Positions 21,494-33,475 are shown, numbered from the stretch's first letter. The stretch is DNA of 64,000 bases from Pyrus communis (GCF_963583255.1 NC_084808.1:13973201-14037200); one strand, 5' to 3'. A program made the numbers and translations. Notes: a model not told the origin generated them from the sequence alone.

Positions 21494-22140
21494 CACTGGT
21501 TATATAATTAAAACCTATTAGGTTTAATGTTGGATTACATAATATTCTCATGAACTACATGTGTTTAATCCAAGTTGTAATTGCATATGCTTGGCAACAC
21601 CACCATGCCGTACCTCCTTTGAAACGGGATCAGTATGTTTCCGCATATAATTACATATGCGTGGCAACACCACCATGTTGTTTCAATCATTACAATTGAT
21701 GATTGTTAATAGGTTAGATAACCATTCGATTTTAGTCAAGAATTTTTAATAATTTTATGGCACGAATCCAAAAACAAAATTAATAAAGGATATAGCAGCA
21801 AATCGAGGCATCAATCCTTATATATAAATCATGGTATCATTGTTAGACGAAGTCAACCTCAGGATAATTCAACCGTGCATTAAGGAGTCCAGCTACTTTC
21901 AGGAGTTTGTTTCTGTTTTGGACTTCTCATTGATTAGGTTTCCTTGTTTTCTGTTTCTTCTTCTTCCTTTAGTAATCAAAATGTCGAACTGGATCTCAAA
22001 TCTAGATCGCGCCGCCATGGATTTTAAAAGTTAGAGTTTCTCTTTCTCTCTTCTCATTCTCTATTTCCTCTTCCATAAATGGTGAGCTGCATAATTTTAA
22101 TCGAGGCTTCGCTTCGAGATTAGGCATAGCAGATCCTATG
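21494..22140. other. untranslated leader-like and unassigned DNA
   Basis: No gag is seen. The frame at 21850-22034 (FQEFVSVLDFSLIRFPCF) matches nothing I know. Confidence 0.35.
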
Positions 22141-22149
22141 TAAGAGTTG

Positions 22150-22335
22150 CAGAGCTGCCTAGACAATTGTTTAGAACCGCCCAGACCGCCTAGCTAGTGC
22201 TTAGGTGGCCACCTAACAAGCGACTAGGTGGCCACCTAAATCCTCCCCACCTTACATGAATGTTTTGGCCTAAATTAGGTCGGGCTCCTCTGCCTAGCGC
22301 CTAGCAGCTGCCTAAATCGATTTTTAGAACACTAG
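22150..22335. repeat. GCCTAGGCG-type dispersed repeat
   Basis: A cluster of CTAGGTGGCCACCTAA, GCCTAGCGCCTAGCAG and related palindromic words, ending in ATCGATTTTTAGAACACTAG. Similar word clusters occur at 43205-43290 and 52375-52565. Confidence 0.5.
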
Positions 22336-22419
22336 AAATTAATGAATCTTTACTATTCAAAAGTTGCATACTGTGCATACAGGCAAGTGTAAGGTTTAGA
22401 AAAAGAAAAATAAAGTTGT

Positions 22420-23365
22420 TAGCCATCAGTTTATTGCTTCTCTCATTGAAAATAAGGTTCAGTCAAATCCACTCATTAAACCGAAGGAGATCATTTCAAA
22501 CTTGAAATAGTTTTATAGATTAAACGTTGACTATGTTATTGCATATTTAGTAAACAAATGGCAGTTTTTTAGTTGAATGGTGTGATATTGATGCTTACAA
22601 GTTTTTACCTTGGTATGTTGAATCTACCCATTCGAGCAATCCTGGATCGGCATTTAAGTTTAAAGTTATACCAGACACCAATAGATTTCTCCGTTTGTTC
22701 ATTGCTTATGATGCATGGATTAAAGGCTTTTATTTGTTAGCTAATGTTATTCATCCACGGTCCTTTTACAAGAGTAAATATAAAGGCGCACTTCTAAGTT
22801 GTTGCGCACAAAATAGCAATGATAGTGAGTTAATAATTTCTGAATTAATATTAGTCTTTTCTTCTTTAAAAAAAAAAAAAAATTGTTGTGTATACATATA
22901 TATGTTCATAAATAGTTTTTTTTTTTTTTTATTAATAAAAAAGTTTTAGAAAAAGTTCAAATATAGTTTTAGAAACAGTTGACAAATGTATTAACTTGAA
23001 TGTATGTATTACTTTTGTTGTGTAGAAATTTTTTAGGTTACTTATGTTATTGTTGATTCAGAAACAATAGCAAATAGGAGATGATTCTTGACAATATTGT
23101 CTAGTATATTGAGGCCTTGAAGGAGGGTGATTACTTTTATGTCTACAGACACGATGGCATTTTGAAGTGCATTTCAGAATTATTCCTAGAATCCCCACAT
23201 GCATACTGTGTCATTCATTTGAAACAAAATGTGAGTAGTTTATTTCTAAAGAGTGTTGGCGAGGGACTAAAGAAGAAAATGATGAACCTTTTTGCAAATT
23301 GTGCATATGCATGTACTCCATCTAAGCATGATATGTGCATGGCTAATTTCAAGGATAATGGGTAA
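22420..23365 (+). pseudogene. MULE (Mutator-like) transposase remnant
   Basis: Blocks in order are NPLIKPKEIISNLK then YRLNVDYVIAY (22460-22550), LPWYVES then NPGSAFKFKV (22610-22670), FLRLFIAYDAWIKGF (22687-22730) and FYKSKYKGALLSCCAQN (22770-22810). The last normally contains the catalytic DGTFLK segment, here altered. Then YRHDGILKCISELF and HAYCVIHLKQN follow (23145-23230), and FANCAYACTPSKHD. Stops, intron-like gaps and a mutated DDE region make it non-functional. Resembles the plant MuDR/jittery-type transposases. Confidence 0.75.
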
Positions 23366-24577
23366 GAAAATGTAAAATTGTTTTTGGTTGATTGTCAAAA
23401 GAAAACTATGTCATTTCACATTTTCTTGGTAAAAGATGAGGATCAATGAGCAATGCACTATAAGTTTCTTTTAATTTCATAGTGTTAAATAGTCAGTGTA
23501 TGTAACTTAAAGATCTTTTTGAAGACATTAGAATTCGACTGATGGTTAGTGTGGATGAAAAGAAATTTTTTTGTCATAATATTTATACGATTCTATGTCC
23601 ATAGAAAGAAAATTATCTGAAGTTGTTGTTGAAGGAAGTCATGCATCGGAGGATTAGTAGTTCTAATGTAGATATTTTTGAAGTTAGGACGGAATGAAAT
23701 CACTTTTATGTTTAATTCTGTTTAATATGTTGTTTATTCATTTAGCTGGGTTCAAGTTGGCCAGAGAATCTCAATGGCGATGCCACAATTGGCGGTGTTC
23801 TCAGGTGTGGCCTAGTCGGGGTTCGACTGGATCCCTTGATTTCACGACGGAGAGGATTGCTCGATGTTGGAATCGTGAGAGGAATGGTTGAAGGAACAAC
23901 CTCGAGGTGTTCAAACTCATGATGACATCATGGAAGACGTCGACGGGGAGGAATTGCAATACAAAGGCAAAATTTGATGAAATTTCTTCAGGAGATTCAT
24001 CAAAGTCATCAACTTTGAAGATGGTGGCTTCAAATTTGATGACGAATGAGTCATCAAAGGTCTGAAAAAACGGTAGATGATGGTGTCAAAATCTAAAGTT
24101 TTTCGATTATGGTGTCTCGACTGCAGGTCGAGTTTCGAAGCTCGAATTTGTACGAGATTCTCCTGGAATCTCTTGTTTTCAGTTGCGGAAACAATTTCTC
24201 GTAGTCCAAGACGACTTTAGCTCGTCAAAGAAGTCAAGGATGTGTCACCAAGAAATCGGTGAGGTTGCAAGGAATCAACGAAGCTGCTGAAACTAGAGAA
24301 AACGGTGTCGTTTAAAAGGTTTCTGGGTTTTGCAGCTCAACTTGGACAACTTCAAGCCGTGGCTCAGCGTAGCGCGACTGCAAAGACGCTGCTCACATGC
24401 AGTCAGGGTAGATAAGTACAAAATCGAATAATAAAACACAATATTGCGTATGCATGAATAATAAGTACAATTGAGCACACTCTCTTCATTTTAGTGTAGA
24501 TAATATAATTTATTAAAAAAAAAAAGTATAATTGAGCAATATATGCAATATAGGAAACATATAAAGCAAAAATAAAT
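23366..24577. other. unassigned region, possibly retroelement leader
   Basis: Positions 23740-24380 are richer in GC and in codon-like texture than their surroundings (for example SRGSTGSLDFTTERIARCW at 23815-23870), but the frame breaks repeatedly and no family is recognised. It lies on the internal side of the minus-strand Copia LTR at 24845-26785. Confidence 0.25.
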
Positions 24578-24741
24578 TTGGGGTTCATGCATCATGATAA
24601 ATGTTTTCGTACTATTAAAGTTTAGAAAATGTCAATTTCGTATTTTAGAAGAACCTATATTGGGGTTCATGCATCATGGTAAATTTTTTCATGCTATTAG
24701 GGCTTATAAAATATCAATTTCGTATTTTAGAAGAACCTGTA
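24578..24741. repeat. 82-bp tandem duplication
   Basis: Two adjacent copies, beginning TTGGGGTTCATGCATCAT at 24578 and at 24660, run to GAAGAACCTRTAT. A few substitutions separate them. Confidence 0.85.
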
Positions 24742-25015
24742 TTGGATGGAAACGATGAAAGTTTTTGAACATTGGTTGTAGAAGATCTTTCTCCAAAAAC
24801 CTTTAGTTCCTAAGCACAACAACAAGAGCCTGCTAATAACATATTGTAGTATCAATTTCATGAGGGAAGAAAGAGAGATATTGATTAGAGAAGAGAATGG
24901 AGAGAAGGGCTAGAGGAATTCGTGAGTGATATTTCTCATGCCTTGTGCCTTGATTTATACTAATTAGGGAGAGAGAAACCTACTCTCTCAGTTATACAAG
25001 TTGTATGATGAGTCA

Positions 25016-26702
25016 TTTCATATTATATATTTTACCCTATTCTTAGTATAATTTGTTAATTATTTTGGTAAAATTTTGATACTTTGCTTTATATTTTGAA
25101 CATAGGACATTCGACTTCTTCCGGAATGAAATGTAATCAAACGGACGAGTTTTGGAGTGATTCAAATTGAAGGACGTTTGTGTGTTCCTTAGCTTGTTCG
25201 TGTGAAAATTTTAGAAATTTCTACCAAGTGATTATTTTCTAGCGATTAAATAAAGAAGTAGTGCGTGTTGTTAGAAAGTGACGTTTTTGAGCTTAAATGC
25301 AATTTTTGGAGCCCAAGATGATCTCAGATGGGTTCGTGGCCTTCTGAAGAAGTGTTTAGAATAATCCAAGCTTTAAGTCCAACTATTTTGGGCTAGTTTT
25401 GGAGCTGATATGAGTCCAAAACGTGGTTGTGCAGAATTTTGGGCAAATTTACCAAGTCAATTTAGGATTATGTTTCCTAATTTATTTCAATTTACTTGGT
25501 TTCCTAGTTTTAGAGCTCATTTGGATGTTTTTAGAACCAATCCTTAGTAAAAACGCAAGTAAATCCTGGAAAGTACTTAAAGTGCTTCATGGAAGAAGCA
25601 CATAATTGGTGCTTCATGGAAGAAGCACAGAAAACACTTAAAGTACTTTTGGAATCCAAAAATATTTATTCTAAAAGCGCTTTCTGTCATTTTAAAAGCA
25701 TATCCAAACGAGCTATTATTCTAAGACCTTTTACTAGGAGGATTTACTTAGAGTAGTATAAATAAGCCTTTTGGCTAGCCCTAGATTATTCTTTTTTATG
25801 GAATTTTTGGAGAGAAGATTTTGAGCAAAGCTTGGAGATTTCAAGACTTATACTTTCAAGGTTTTTTCATTCTTTTTTTATTTTCAATAAAGACTTTGTG
25901 ATTTTTATTATGAATATGTGTAACTAATCATCTTTGCTAAGGCGATGCCATAAGCTTTAGCATGAATATGTAATCTTTATTTAATTGCTTATGAGATATT
26001 ATGCATGCATGCTTTGAATTATTAATCATTGTGTTTAAACTGTCTTTGTGTCTTAATGATTCGTGACCATTAGAATGTTTAGATAAGTAATCGGATGCAA
26101 TTTGGTTGGAATGCCACCAGAGGATTGAGTATTGCGTCTTGTGATTGATAGTTGTAAATTTCACCTAGGACGAATAACACGTCTTCGGGGTTGCATGGTT
26201 TGTTAAGGGGTTTTCACAATGCTTAATGAGTCATACATGTTTATATTTGATCTAAATGCCACAGAGGGATTGCATGTTTGATATATGTTCTTGAATGCCA
26301 CAAGTAGGATATACTTTAGGAAAACCTAACCTTCAAAGTTGAATGTGTAATTAATAAGTAATTGGTAAAACTACATAAGATTGTTAAGGTGATAGTGGAA
26401 CCCTAGTACTTTCTCACTTTGAATTCTAAAAATTGTTTCCTTTTTCCTTCTTTAAAATTGCAGATTTTAGTTAACCTTTTTAATTAAATTCATTTTTCTT
26501 AATTTAGGTCATTAAATCACATTTTTTTCAAAACTCTGTTCTAAGTAATTAGTTGAGAATCAATTGCATGCTAATCTATTCAAATTAATCCATGTGGAGA
26601 GCGACTTTACTTAAGCCAACTATACTATGATAATTTTGTTTCTCTTGCAAGTATTTTAGGTGTTTTTATCCCTACTTTGGTAGGTGGTAAAAATTCCCAT
26701 CA
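25016..26702. mobile_element. solo LTR (1687 bp), target duplication TTGTA
   Basis: It starts TGATGAGTCATTTCATATTA, ends AAAATTCCCATCA, and is bounded by TTGTA on both sides (25011-25015 and 26703-26707). It has no interior and no pol similarity. The sequence texture (CCGGAATGAAATGTAATCAAACGGACGAG) is that of LTRs of large Gypsy/LARD-type plant elements; the exact lineage is not provable here. Confidence 0.85.
25514..25712. mobile_element. small MITE-like insertion inside the solo LTR
   Basis: The ends AGCTCATTTGGATGTTTTTA and, reversed, AGCTCGTTTGGATATGCTTTTA form imperfect inverted repeats about 200 bp apart. The middle contains the duplicated words GTGCTTCATGGAAGAAGCACA. No clean target duplication is seen. 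Confidence 0.5.
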
Positions 26703-26785
26703 TTGTACAAGCTCTCATAAGATTCTTATACATGGTCTATTAGAATTTACAAAATTACACTCCTAATGACATTAGGACTGCAACA

Positions 26786-27087
26786 TAATATATATGTACA
26801 TTGGTAGAACAAAGTTTTCTATTGATTTGAATTTTCTATCATGGAAGTGGGGATTCTAATTTATCTTTTAAAATTTTTAATACCATAAATCCTGAGTTTT
26901 ATTTAAAATCTCATAAATGTATGAAAAATAAGATAGATGACATAGAAATAATTAATACATATGCTAAGAGATACAAAAGTGAGGGACTTTGATAAAAAAA
27001 AATACTGAAAACAAAAAACTTCTAATAAAAAATATTAGTGATTAGACAACATCTCAAATCTCTCCTTTTAACAGGGTTGCTCTGGTC
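26786..27087. other. AT-rich DNA, nothing recognised
   Basis: No coding or terminal-repeat signal. Confidence 0.5.
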
Positions 27088-27933
27088 TTTTTTTTTTTTT
27101 TTTTTTGTTTGGTTGAAAAGTTCAACTTTTAATACCAACACAAAACTTACAAACACAACTGGAGGCCCAAATTTACAACAGCCACACAACAACTAAGAAC
27201 CTACAAAACACCAACAAAAGAAGAGCCCAACCCAAGAGTTGAGCCCAAAACAAAAGCGCACACACAGAAACCTAACTGATTGAATCCCTTGCCGCCGCAA
27301 GAGCACTCCTCCGACCACGAACCAAGCCCCTTGCAATTGCTGAAGACAAATCCTAGTCAAGCCCCAGGAACAGAAACAGAAATTTGCAACATCCTCAAAC
27401 AAACATCCCACACATCTAGTATGCAACCACCAAGGGAAGGAAGCCATTAGGAAAGAACCTCTCATAGGCAACAGTGCCGAGACCAACACACAAACGGAAG
27501 GAGGTGGTGTAACCACCCGAGCCGAAGCTCTATACACCTTCCTATAAAGCCGCGAAACATGGTAAAACGAAAAAGGTTACAAAACAAAATAATTGTGGGA
27601 TGAAGATCAGGCGAAGTGGGATAGACAGAAAGTGGTTTGAGTAGATGCATGGAGGTGGAAAGATTATGGGGAGAATAAGAAAGGAGAGATCGAAAAAGGA
27701 GATTTTCCGATCGGGAGCAAGGGGGTGGATGATAGAAGAAAAATGGATCATAAAATCAAGAACAGCAGAGGAGGAGAACAGGAAAAAGAACAGGTACACA
27801 GATTGCCACCGACCTTGGCAACTGCTAGGGCTGGCGGCTGAACGATTCACTGGATTTGGAAGCACTAACTCACAAAAAGTGAGAATATCTCTCGCACGGA
27901 GTGGAAGACTCTCACACAGAGGGAAAGAAGTGT

Positions 27934-27935
<2 letters not shown>
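27088..27935 (-). mobile_element. probable 3' end of a poly-A retroposon (LINE-like)
   Basis: On the minus strand a 3' UTR-like stretch ends in a 20-base A tail (27107-27088 on the plus strand as T). The minus-strand frame at 27193-27300 ends SVRFLCVRFCFGLN, a texture seen at LINE ends, but no reverse transcriptase motif lies in the piece. The 5' border is unknown. Confidence 0.35.

Positions 27936-27937
<2 letters not shown>

Positions 27938-27971
<34 letters not shown>
27938..27971. repeat. (AT)n microsatellite
   Basis: About 17 uninterrupted AT units. Confidence 0.95.
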
Positions 27972-27975
<4 letters not shown>

Positions 27976-28076
27976 TTATTTTTTATCGAAAAGTGATATG
28001 GTTACTCTATTTTTGCTTCCACATTTTACTTTTGAATTTCCAAACATGTGCTCTTTAGATGATTAGTGATTGTACG

Positions 28077-29369
28077 TAGGGGTGGGTTCGGTTCTGTTCA
28101 GTTCGGTTTTTTACCGAAATCGGAAACCAAATCGAAATTACTGTTCGGTTCAGTTCGGTTCGGTTTTTCTTCGGTTTTTTTGGGTTCGGTTTCAGTCTGG
28201 TTCGGTTTTTTCCTTTTTATTTTTATTTTTATTTTTATATATATATTTGGTTGGTAAACTAGCCCAAAAGAGGACCTGCTAAACAGCCCAAAAGATCCAA
28301 CAAACTGTAAAGGCCCAATCCATAAAATACAACAAAAAAAAAACCTAAGCTTCCACTGTAGCACCCGTCGTTGAGCATCCCAAACCCTCGCCACCAACCA
28401 ACCGATGCCTCGCCGATTGCAACATCCAGACATGTTCGAACACAGCCAAACAGACAAGCAACCAACATAGAGCTCCACAAAGACAAATCCAAGAACAACA
28501 TCGACCAATTTTCCTTCAAAAATTCACAAACCAACAATCTAAACAAACATCAGCAACTTCAAAAATTCACAACCAAAAATCCAAACAAACATCAACAATT
28601 TGGATGATAAAAAAACACAAAAAACAAAAAGAAAGATTGATTAAACAATTATAAGAAAATCCAAACAATTATATTAAACAAACATCATCATAACTCCGAG
28701 TGGCTTCTCCGTGATTTACAAGAGTGCGAATGTAATAGATAAAATAAATTTACAAATTTGCAGAGGGTAACAATTCCAATTTCCGAACCCAATCATTCAA
28801 TCACAAAATAAACAGATTTACAAGATTGGGAAAAAATCAATGAAATTGATACAGTGAGAGCAACATTTATGAACTTGAACTTCTTGAATCAGGCATCGCA
28901 GCGGTGGGAGAGATAGATTCTTGACGGTGGGAGAGAGAGAGGTTGAGAAGTCAGACTAAGAAGATGAAATGGGAATAAATGGGTGGACAACTAGGGTTTT
29001 GTGTTTAGAAATGTTATAAAAAATTAAGGATCCATAATCAGTATCAATATTTTACTAATACGATTATAGCAAATGAAGCTTGTTGTCAAGTTGGCTGAAG
29101 CAAATACTTCTTAACTAGGAGGGAAGGGGTTCAAAACCTCTAACCTCCAGGTTTTGAGTATTTGTGTATGTTTTATATAATTAATATATATTAAACAAAT
29201 AATTAAATATATATTATATATAAATCGGTTTGGTTCGGTCCAGTTTGGTTTCTGGACCACCAAAACTGAAACCGAACCAACCTATTTCGGTTCAGTTTGG
29301 TTTTTTCCGGCTTCGATTCAGTGTTCAGCTCGGTTTTTTTCCGTTTTTGGTTTTTTAAACCCACCCCTA
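28077..29369. mobile_element. hAT-like non-autonomous element (1293 bp)
   Basis: Both ends begin TAGGGGTGGGTT reading inward. They are flanked by 8-bp near-duplicates ATTGTACG (28069-28076) and ATTGTAGG (29370-29377), the hAT target size. Both subterminal regions are packed with GGTTCGGTTCGGTT words (28085-28210 and 29225-29350), a likely transposase-binding array. The interior has no hAT transposase; the open frames around 28100-28600 run in several directions and have no recognisable domain. Confidence 0.8.
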
Positions 29370-29377
29370 ATTGTAGG

Positions 29378-29833
29378 CTTTCAGTTTTTGGTTTTTGAGT
29401 CTTTGACAAAGAATCCAATAAATGCGTATTATAATTAACTAGTTAATTTATTGGAGTAGAATTCTCTTTCCTTCTATTACCATCTTTTCCTTTCACACTT
29501 TTTTTTTTTTTTTTGTCTTATTCTCTTTATAAAAATTTCAAAACAAAATGTAGACATGATGTAATCGCAACCGTTTAAATAGAAAGAGATAAAAAAAGAG
29601 AGAGATCAGAAAAGGAGAATCTTACTCCTAATTTATTTGAGCCTTTTGAGGTCACGGCTTAATGGCACCCATGTTCATAGACTTTTGTGATCTGAAAAGT
29701 TGTACGTTAGTTGGGGTTTGTTAGGCCATTTTGTTCAACTGGGCACCGACGACAGGCCGAAGATATAATAACTTTTTATTGGTGCCATGCCATGCATGCA
29801 CTAACACTCACAGAAAGTCAAGGGAAAATAGAA
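29378..29833. other. intergenic, nothing recognised
   Basis: A poly-T run at 29501-29514 and no coding signal. Confidence 0.5.
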
Positions 29834-31305
29834 AAGGGATATTAAACTGAGAAAAAACAAAAGATAACGTCGAGGACAAGCCATTGAATTCAACCACTTT
29901 GTAGTTTAATCGAAGTTGCAAAGCTCCTTGATCGAGTCGATGAATAATCATAATTTTTAAAGAAAACTAATGAAAAGTGCTTGAAAATTTTGAGTTTTAA
30001 TGAAAATGACAAAAAAATATGTTGTAAGTGAATAGTACTATGATTAACTTTTTAGAATAAAAAATGATTTTTCGTTAAAGTGAACAATACCGCGAGTTTT
30101 TTCGTTAAAATTCTCTAATTTTTAATGTTAAAGGGATATTAAATTGAGAAAAAACAAAAGATAACGTCAAGGACAAGCCATTGAATTCAACCCCTTTGTA
30201 GTTTAATCGAAGTTGCAAAGCTCCCTGACTGAGTTGATGAATAATCATAATTTTTAAGAAAAACTAATGAAAAGTGTTTGAAAACTTTGAGTTTTAATGA
30301 AAAGGACAAAAATATGTTGTAAGTGAATAGTACTATGATTAACTTTTTAGAATAAAATATGATTTTTCGTTAAATTGAACAATACCGCGAGTTTTTTCGT
30401 TAAAATTCTCTAATTTTTAATGTTAAAGGGATATTAAACTGAGAAAAAACAAAAGATAACGTCGAGGACAAGCCATTGAATTCAACCTCTTTGTAGTTTA
30501 ATCGAAGTTGCGAAGCTCTCTGACCGAGTCGATGAATAATCATAATTTTTAAAGAAAACTAATGAAAAGTGCTTGAAAATTTTGAGTTTTAATGAAAATG
30601 ACAAAAAATATGTTGTAAGTGAATAGTACTATAATTAACTTTTTAGAATAAAAATATGATTTTTCGTTAAAGTGAACAATAACGCGAGTTTTTCGTTAAA
30701 ATTCTCTAATTTTTAATGTTAAAGAGATATTAAATTGAGAAAAAACAAAAGATAACGTCGAGGCAAGCCATTGCATTCAACCCCTTTGTAGTTTAATCGA
30801 AGTTGCAAAGCTCCCTGACTGAGTCGATGAATAATCATAATTTTTAAGGAAAACTAATGAAAAATGCTTGAAAACTTTGAGTTTTAATGAAAGGGACAAA
30901 AATATGTTGTAAGTGAATGTACTATGATTAACTTTTTAGAATAAAAATATGATTTTTTGTTAAATTGAACAATACCGTGAGTTTTTCGTTAAAATTCTCT
31001 AATTTTTAATGTTAAAGGGATATTAAACTGAGAAAAAACAAAAGATAATGTCGAGGACAAGCCATTGAATTCAACCCCTTTGTAGTTTAATCGAAGTTGC
31101 AAAGCTCCCTGACCGAGTCGATGAATAATCATAATTTTTAAGGAAAACTAATGAAGAGTGCTTGAAAACTTTGAGTTTTAATGAAAAGGACAAAAATATG
31201 TTGTAAGTGAATGGTACTATGATTAACTTTTTAGAATAAAAATATGATTTTTCGTTAAAGTGAACAATACCGCGAGCTTTTTGTTCAAATTCTCCAATTT
31301 TTAAT
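29834..31305. repeat. five tandem copies of a ~295-bp unit
   Basis: The marker GGGATATTAAAYTGAG occurs at 29836, 30133, 30428, 30724 (GAGATATT) and 31018, giving periods of 297, 295, 296 and 294. Each unit has a ~110-bp part (GATAACGTCGAGGACAAGCC ... GAGTCGATGAATAATCAT) followed by a ~180-bp MITE-like part (AAACTAATGAAAAGTGCTTG ... TTCGTTAAAATTCTCTAAT). The MITE-like part also occurs singly at 45955-46125 and 57150-57303. The array ends about 118 bp before the GST start codon. Confidence 0.92.
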
Positions 31306-31359
31306 GTTATTCAAATTTTTCTTTTTTTTTCTTTCTAAAATATCCCATACGTAAATTAT

Positions 31360-31368
31360 CTATTTATA
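31360..31368 (+). promoter_or_regulatory. TATA-box candidate of the GST
   Basis: CTATTTATA lies about 55 bp before the ATG, in the only non-array DNA between the tandem repeats and the gene. Confidence 0.4.
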
Positions 31369-31422
31369 CGTAGTGCGTCAAATTAGACACAAGCTCTCAC
31401 ACATTAATTTTTCTACCTCAGG

Positions 31423-32452
31423 ATGTCTGAAGTGAAGCTACATGGAGCATGGCCTAGTCCTTTTAGTTGCAGGGTGATATGGGCTTTGAAGCTGAAAGGC
31501 ATACCATATGATAACATAGAGGAAGATCTTCCCAATAACAAAAGTCCTCAACTTCTCAAGTACAATCCAGTTCACAAGAAAATCCCAGTGCTCGTCCATG
31601 GCGAAAAGCCGATCTGTGAGTCCATGGTCATCGTAGAATACATAGAAGAAACATGGCCACATAAACCATTGTTGCCCGCTGACCCTTACGAGAGAGCAAC
31701 GGCTCGCTTCTGGGTTAAGTTTGCTGAAGACAAGGTACATGAATTGATTCAACAACTATATTTGATCTATATATTAGAGTACATGTGGGTTGTCACTTGA
31801 CAAATACAGTGTGCGCTGCTCGCCTCGTTTGAATATATCATCAACCAGTCAAAGCAAAGGGTATATTAATCCCTAGATTTATAGAGACTTACTTTTTCAC
31901 TTTTCAATCAAATGAAAAATGTCAATTATTTAACACCTGTATCAGTTTTGTATGTCTGAATAACATTGCTTCATAATATATAGTCTAAATTATTATATGA
32001 TGAGACTAGTTCGTGCATCAGACTACTAGCCACCAAAGAAAATTACGTAATTATACCTATATTGACAAATTTGTTTCTAATTCGAACAGGGCCCTGCGAT
32101 TTGGATGGTCTTCCGAACCACCGGCGAAGAGCAAGAGAAGGCCAAGAAAGATAGCTTGGAGATGCTGAGAACTATAGAAGATCACGCAGCTGGTACTCTT
32201 GGAAAAAAGAAGTTTTTCGGAGGAGACAACATTGGAATAGTGGACATTGCCTTTGGAGGAATTGCTCATTGGTTTGGAGTCATCGAAGACGTGGTTGAGG
32301 TGAGGTTATTCCAGGCCAAAGAATTTCCTCGTTTGTACGCATGGACTAACGACTTCAAACAAGTGCCTGCAATCAAAGAAAATCTACCCGATCGTCATAA
32401 ATTGGTGCTCTTATTCAAGCAGATCAGGGAAAACTTGCCAGCATCTACGTGA
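31423..32452 (+). CDS. glutathione S-transferase, tau class
   Basis: Two exons, 31423-31734 and 32090-32452, joined in phase 0 at AAG|GT...AG|GGC; 224 residues, normal for the class. The N-terminal thioredoxin-like half has WPSPFSCRV with the catalytic Ser (residue 12), KIPVLVH with the cis-Pro of the glutathione site, and ESMVIVEYI whose Glu-Ser bind the glutathione gamma-glutamyl group. The C-terminal half is helical ([20 protein letters not shown]). The single intron at this place is typical of tau GSTs. Cytosolic conjugation of glutathione to electrophiles (herbicides, stress products) is the family role; the substrate is unknown. The in-frame extension past 31734 is intron. The frame is intact. 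Confidence 0.95.
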
Positions 32453-33144
32453 TACACTGTTAGATATTCTTGTGTTGTGTGCTTCAATTGGCATCTACGT
32501 GACAAATTGGTGCTCTTATCAAATTGTGACTAGGGTCGATTAACTTTTCAACCTTTTTGTAAGTGGTGGCTTGTCTTAGTAGATAATAAGGTCTTCATCT
32601 TTAATTCAATGCATTTTAATGCAAATCGTTGCATGCTCTTTTGTTGTAGTTTAAAGCAGTAATATCATTTGTATTGAAATAATAATTAATAAAAATAAAA
32701 CATTTCCACTTCTCACATGTGACTTTACCATAGCATACAAATTGTCTTCTAACGTGGGGAGAAAGTTGATAAAGAATTCTTTGTGCCCAATGTTTTTTTT
32801 TTTAATTTACAAAAGATAGTATCGACGCTAAGGCATGAGGTAATGGACTAAGTCTAACGCTGGGTCGATTAACTTTTTTAACCTTATTACTAGCATATTG
32901 AGAGGCTAAACTCATTCCTCAATAATATCGAAGAAAAAAAATATCATTTAACGCTATGTTGCCACCCAAACAAAATACACCAAAATAAATAATGAAAAAG
33001 GAAACTGGAAGATAAACAAATTTTCTCATTTTCCCTTCGCGCCACGTAATATCATCATCAAGAAAGAGTGAGCAAAGCGGGGGAGATCTGCCAGAACCAA
33101 ATAATTTCATAGAGCTCCCCTTCTCTCCGATCAGATCGAACTCT
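32453..33144. other. GST 3' flank and putative upstream region of the BLISTER-like gene
   Basis: A second copy of GGCATCTACGTGA / AAATTGGTGCTCTTATCA follows the GST stop, an echo of its last exon (32487-32523). No gene is seen. The right end (CTCTCCGATCAGATCGAACTCTCTGCC) continues after the Copia element at 38260 as the same 5' region. Confidence 0.5.
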
Positions 33145-33149
33145 CTGCC

Positions 33150-33471
33150 TGTAGAAAAAGGTATGTAGGCTAAAAAATATATTTGTTATTGATACGTGAA
33201 TGTGGAAAAATGGAAGAGAATGCTTTTTTTCTCATTATGTTTCTCTACAAGATTACAAGGATATATATACATGATACAAGTGTGTAGGTAGGAAAAGGTA
33301 GCCGTCCTAGTGTGTAGGTAGGACAAGGTAAGATGGCTGTAGAGGACAAGGTAGCCGTCCTAGTGTGTAGGTAGGACAAGGTAGGACGGCTGTAGGACGG
33401 CTTATTCTTCCAATAATAATATTATATACAATTACACAAGGACTCCAACCATATTCCTTATTTGTCTAACA
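33150..33471 (-). repeat. 3' LTR of Copia B (322 bp)
   Basis: It contains about three copies of a GTGTAGGTAGGACAAGGTAG unit. Next to it on the internal side lies the polypurine tract, CTCCCCCTC on the plus strand (33472-33480). Confidence 0.9.
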
Positions 33472-33475
33472 CTCC

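Larger units (their letters stand above)
24845..26785 (-). mobile_element. Copia LTR (same family as Copia A) split by a solo LTR
   Basis: On the minus strand the LTR starts TGTTGCAGTCCTAATG at 26785, like Copia A's 3' LTR, and ends near ATACTACA at 24845. Removing the nested 1687-bp solo LTR and one target copy leaves about 249 bp, the same length as the LTR at 57996-58242. Left of it, the minus strand reads TGTTATTAGCAGGCTC, which may be a decayed primer site. Confidence 0.7.

Noticed and set aside
27193..27865. Minus-strand frames of 107-114 codons as a protein-coding gene
   Set aside because: Cys/Phe/Leu-rich, overlapping frames on both strands, no known domain, and adjacent to a poly-A tail; better read as retroposon sequence.
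28098..28546. Minus-strand frames of 95-136 codons inside the hAT-like element as a transposase
   Set aside because: No hAT dimerisation block or zinc finger; part of the frame is just the GGTTCGGTT array (PNQTETEPKKTEEKP).
31735..31800. In-frame extension of GST exon 1 to a TGA at 31800
   Set aside because: A GT donor at 31735 and an AG acceptor at 32089 join the two GST halves in phase; the extension is intron.
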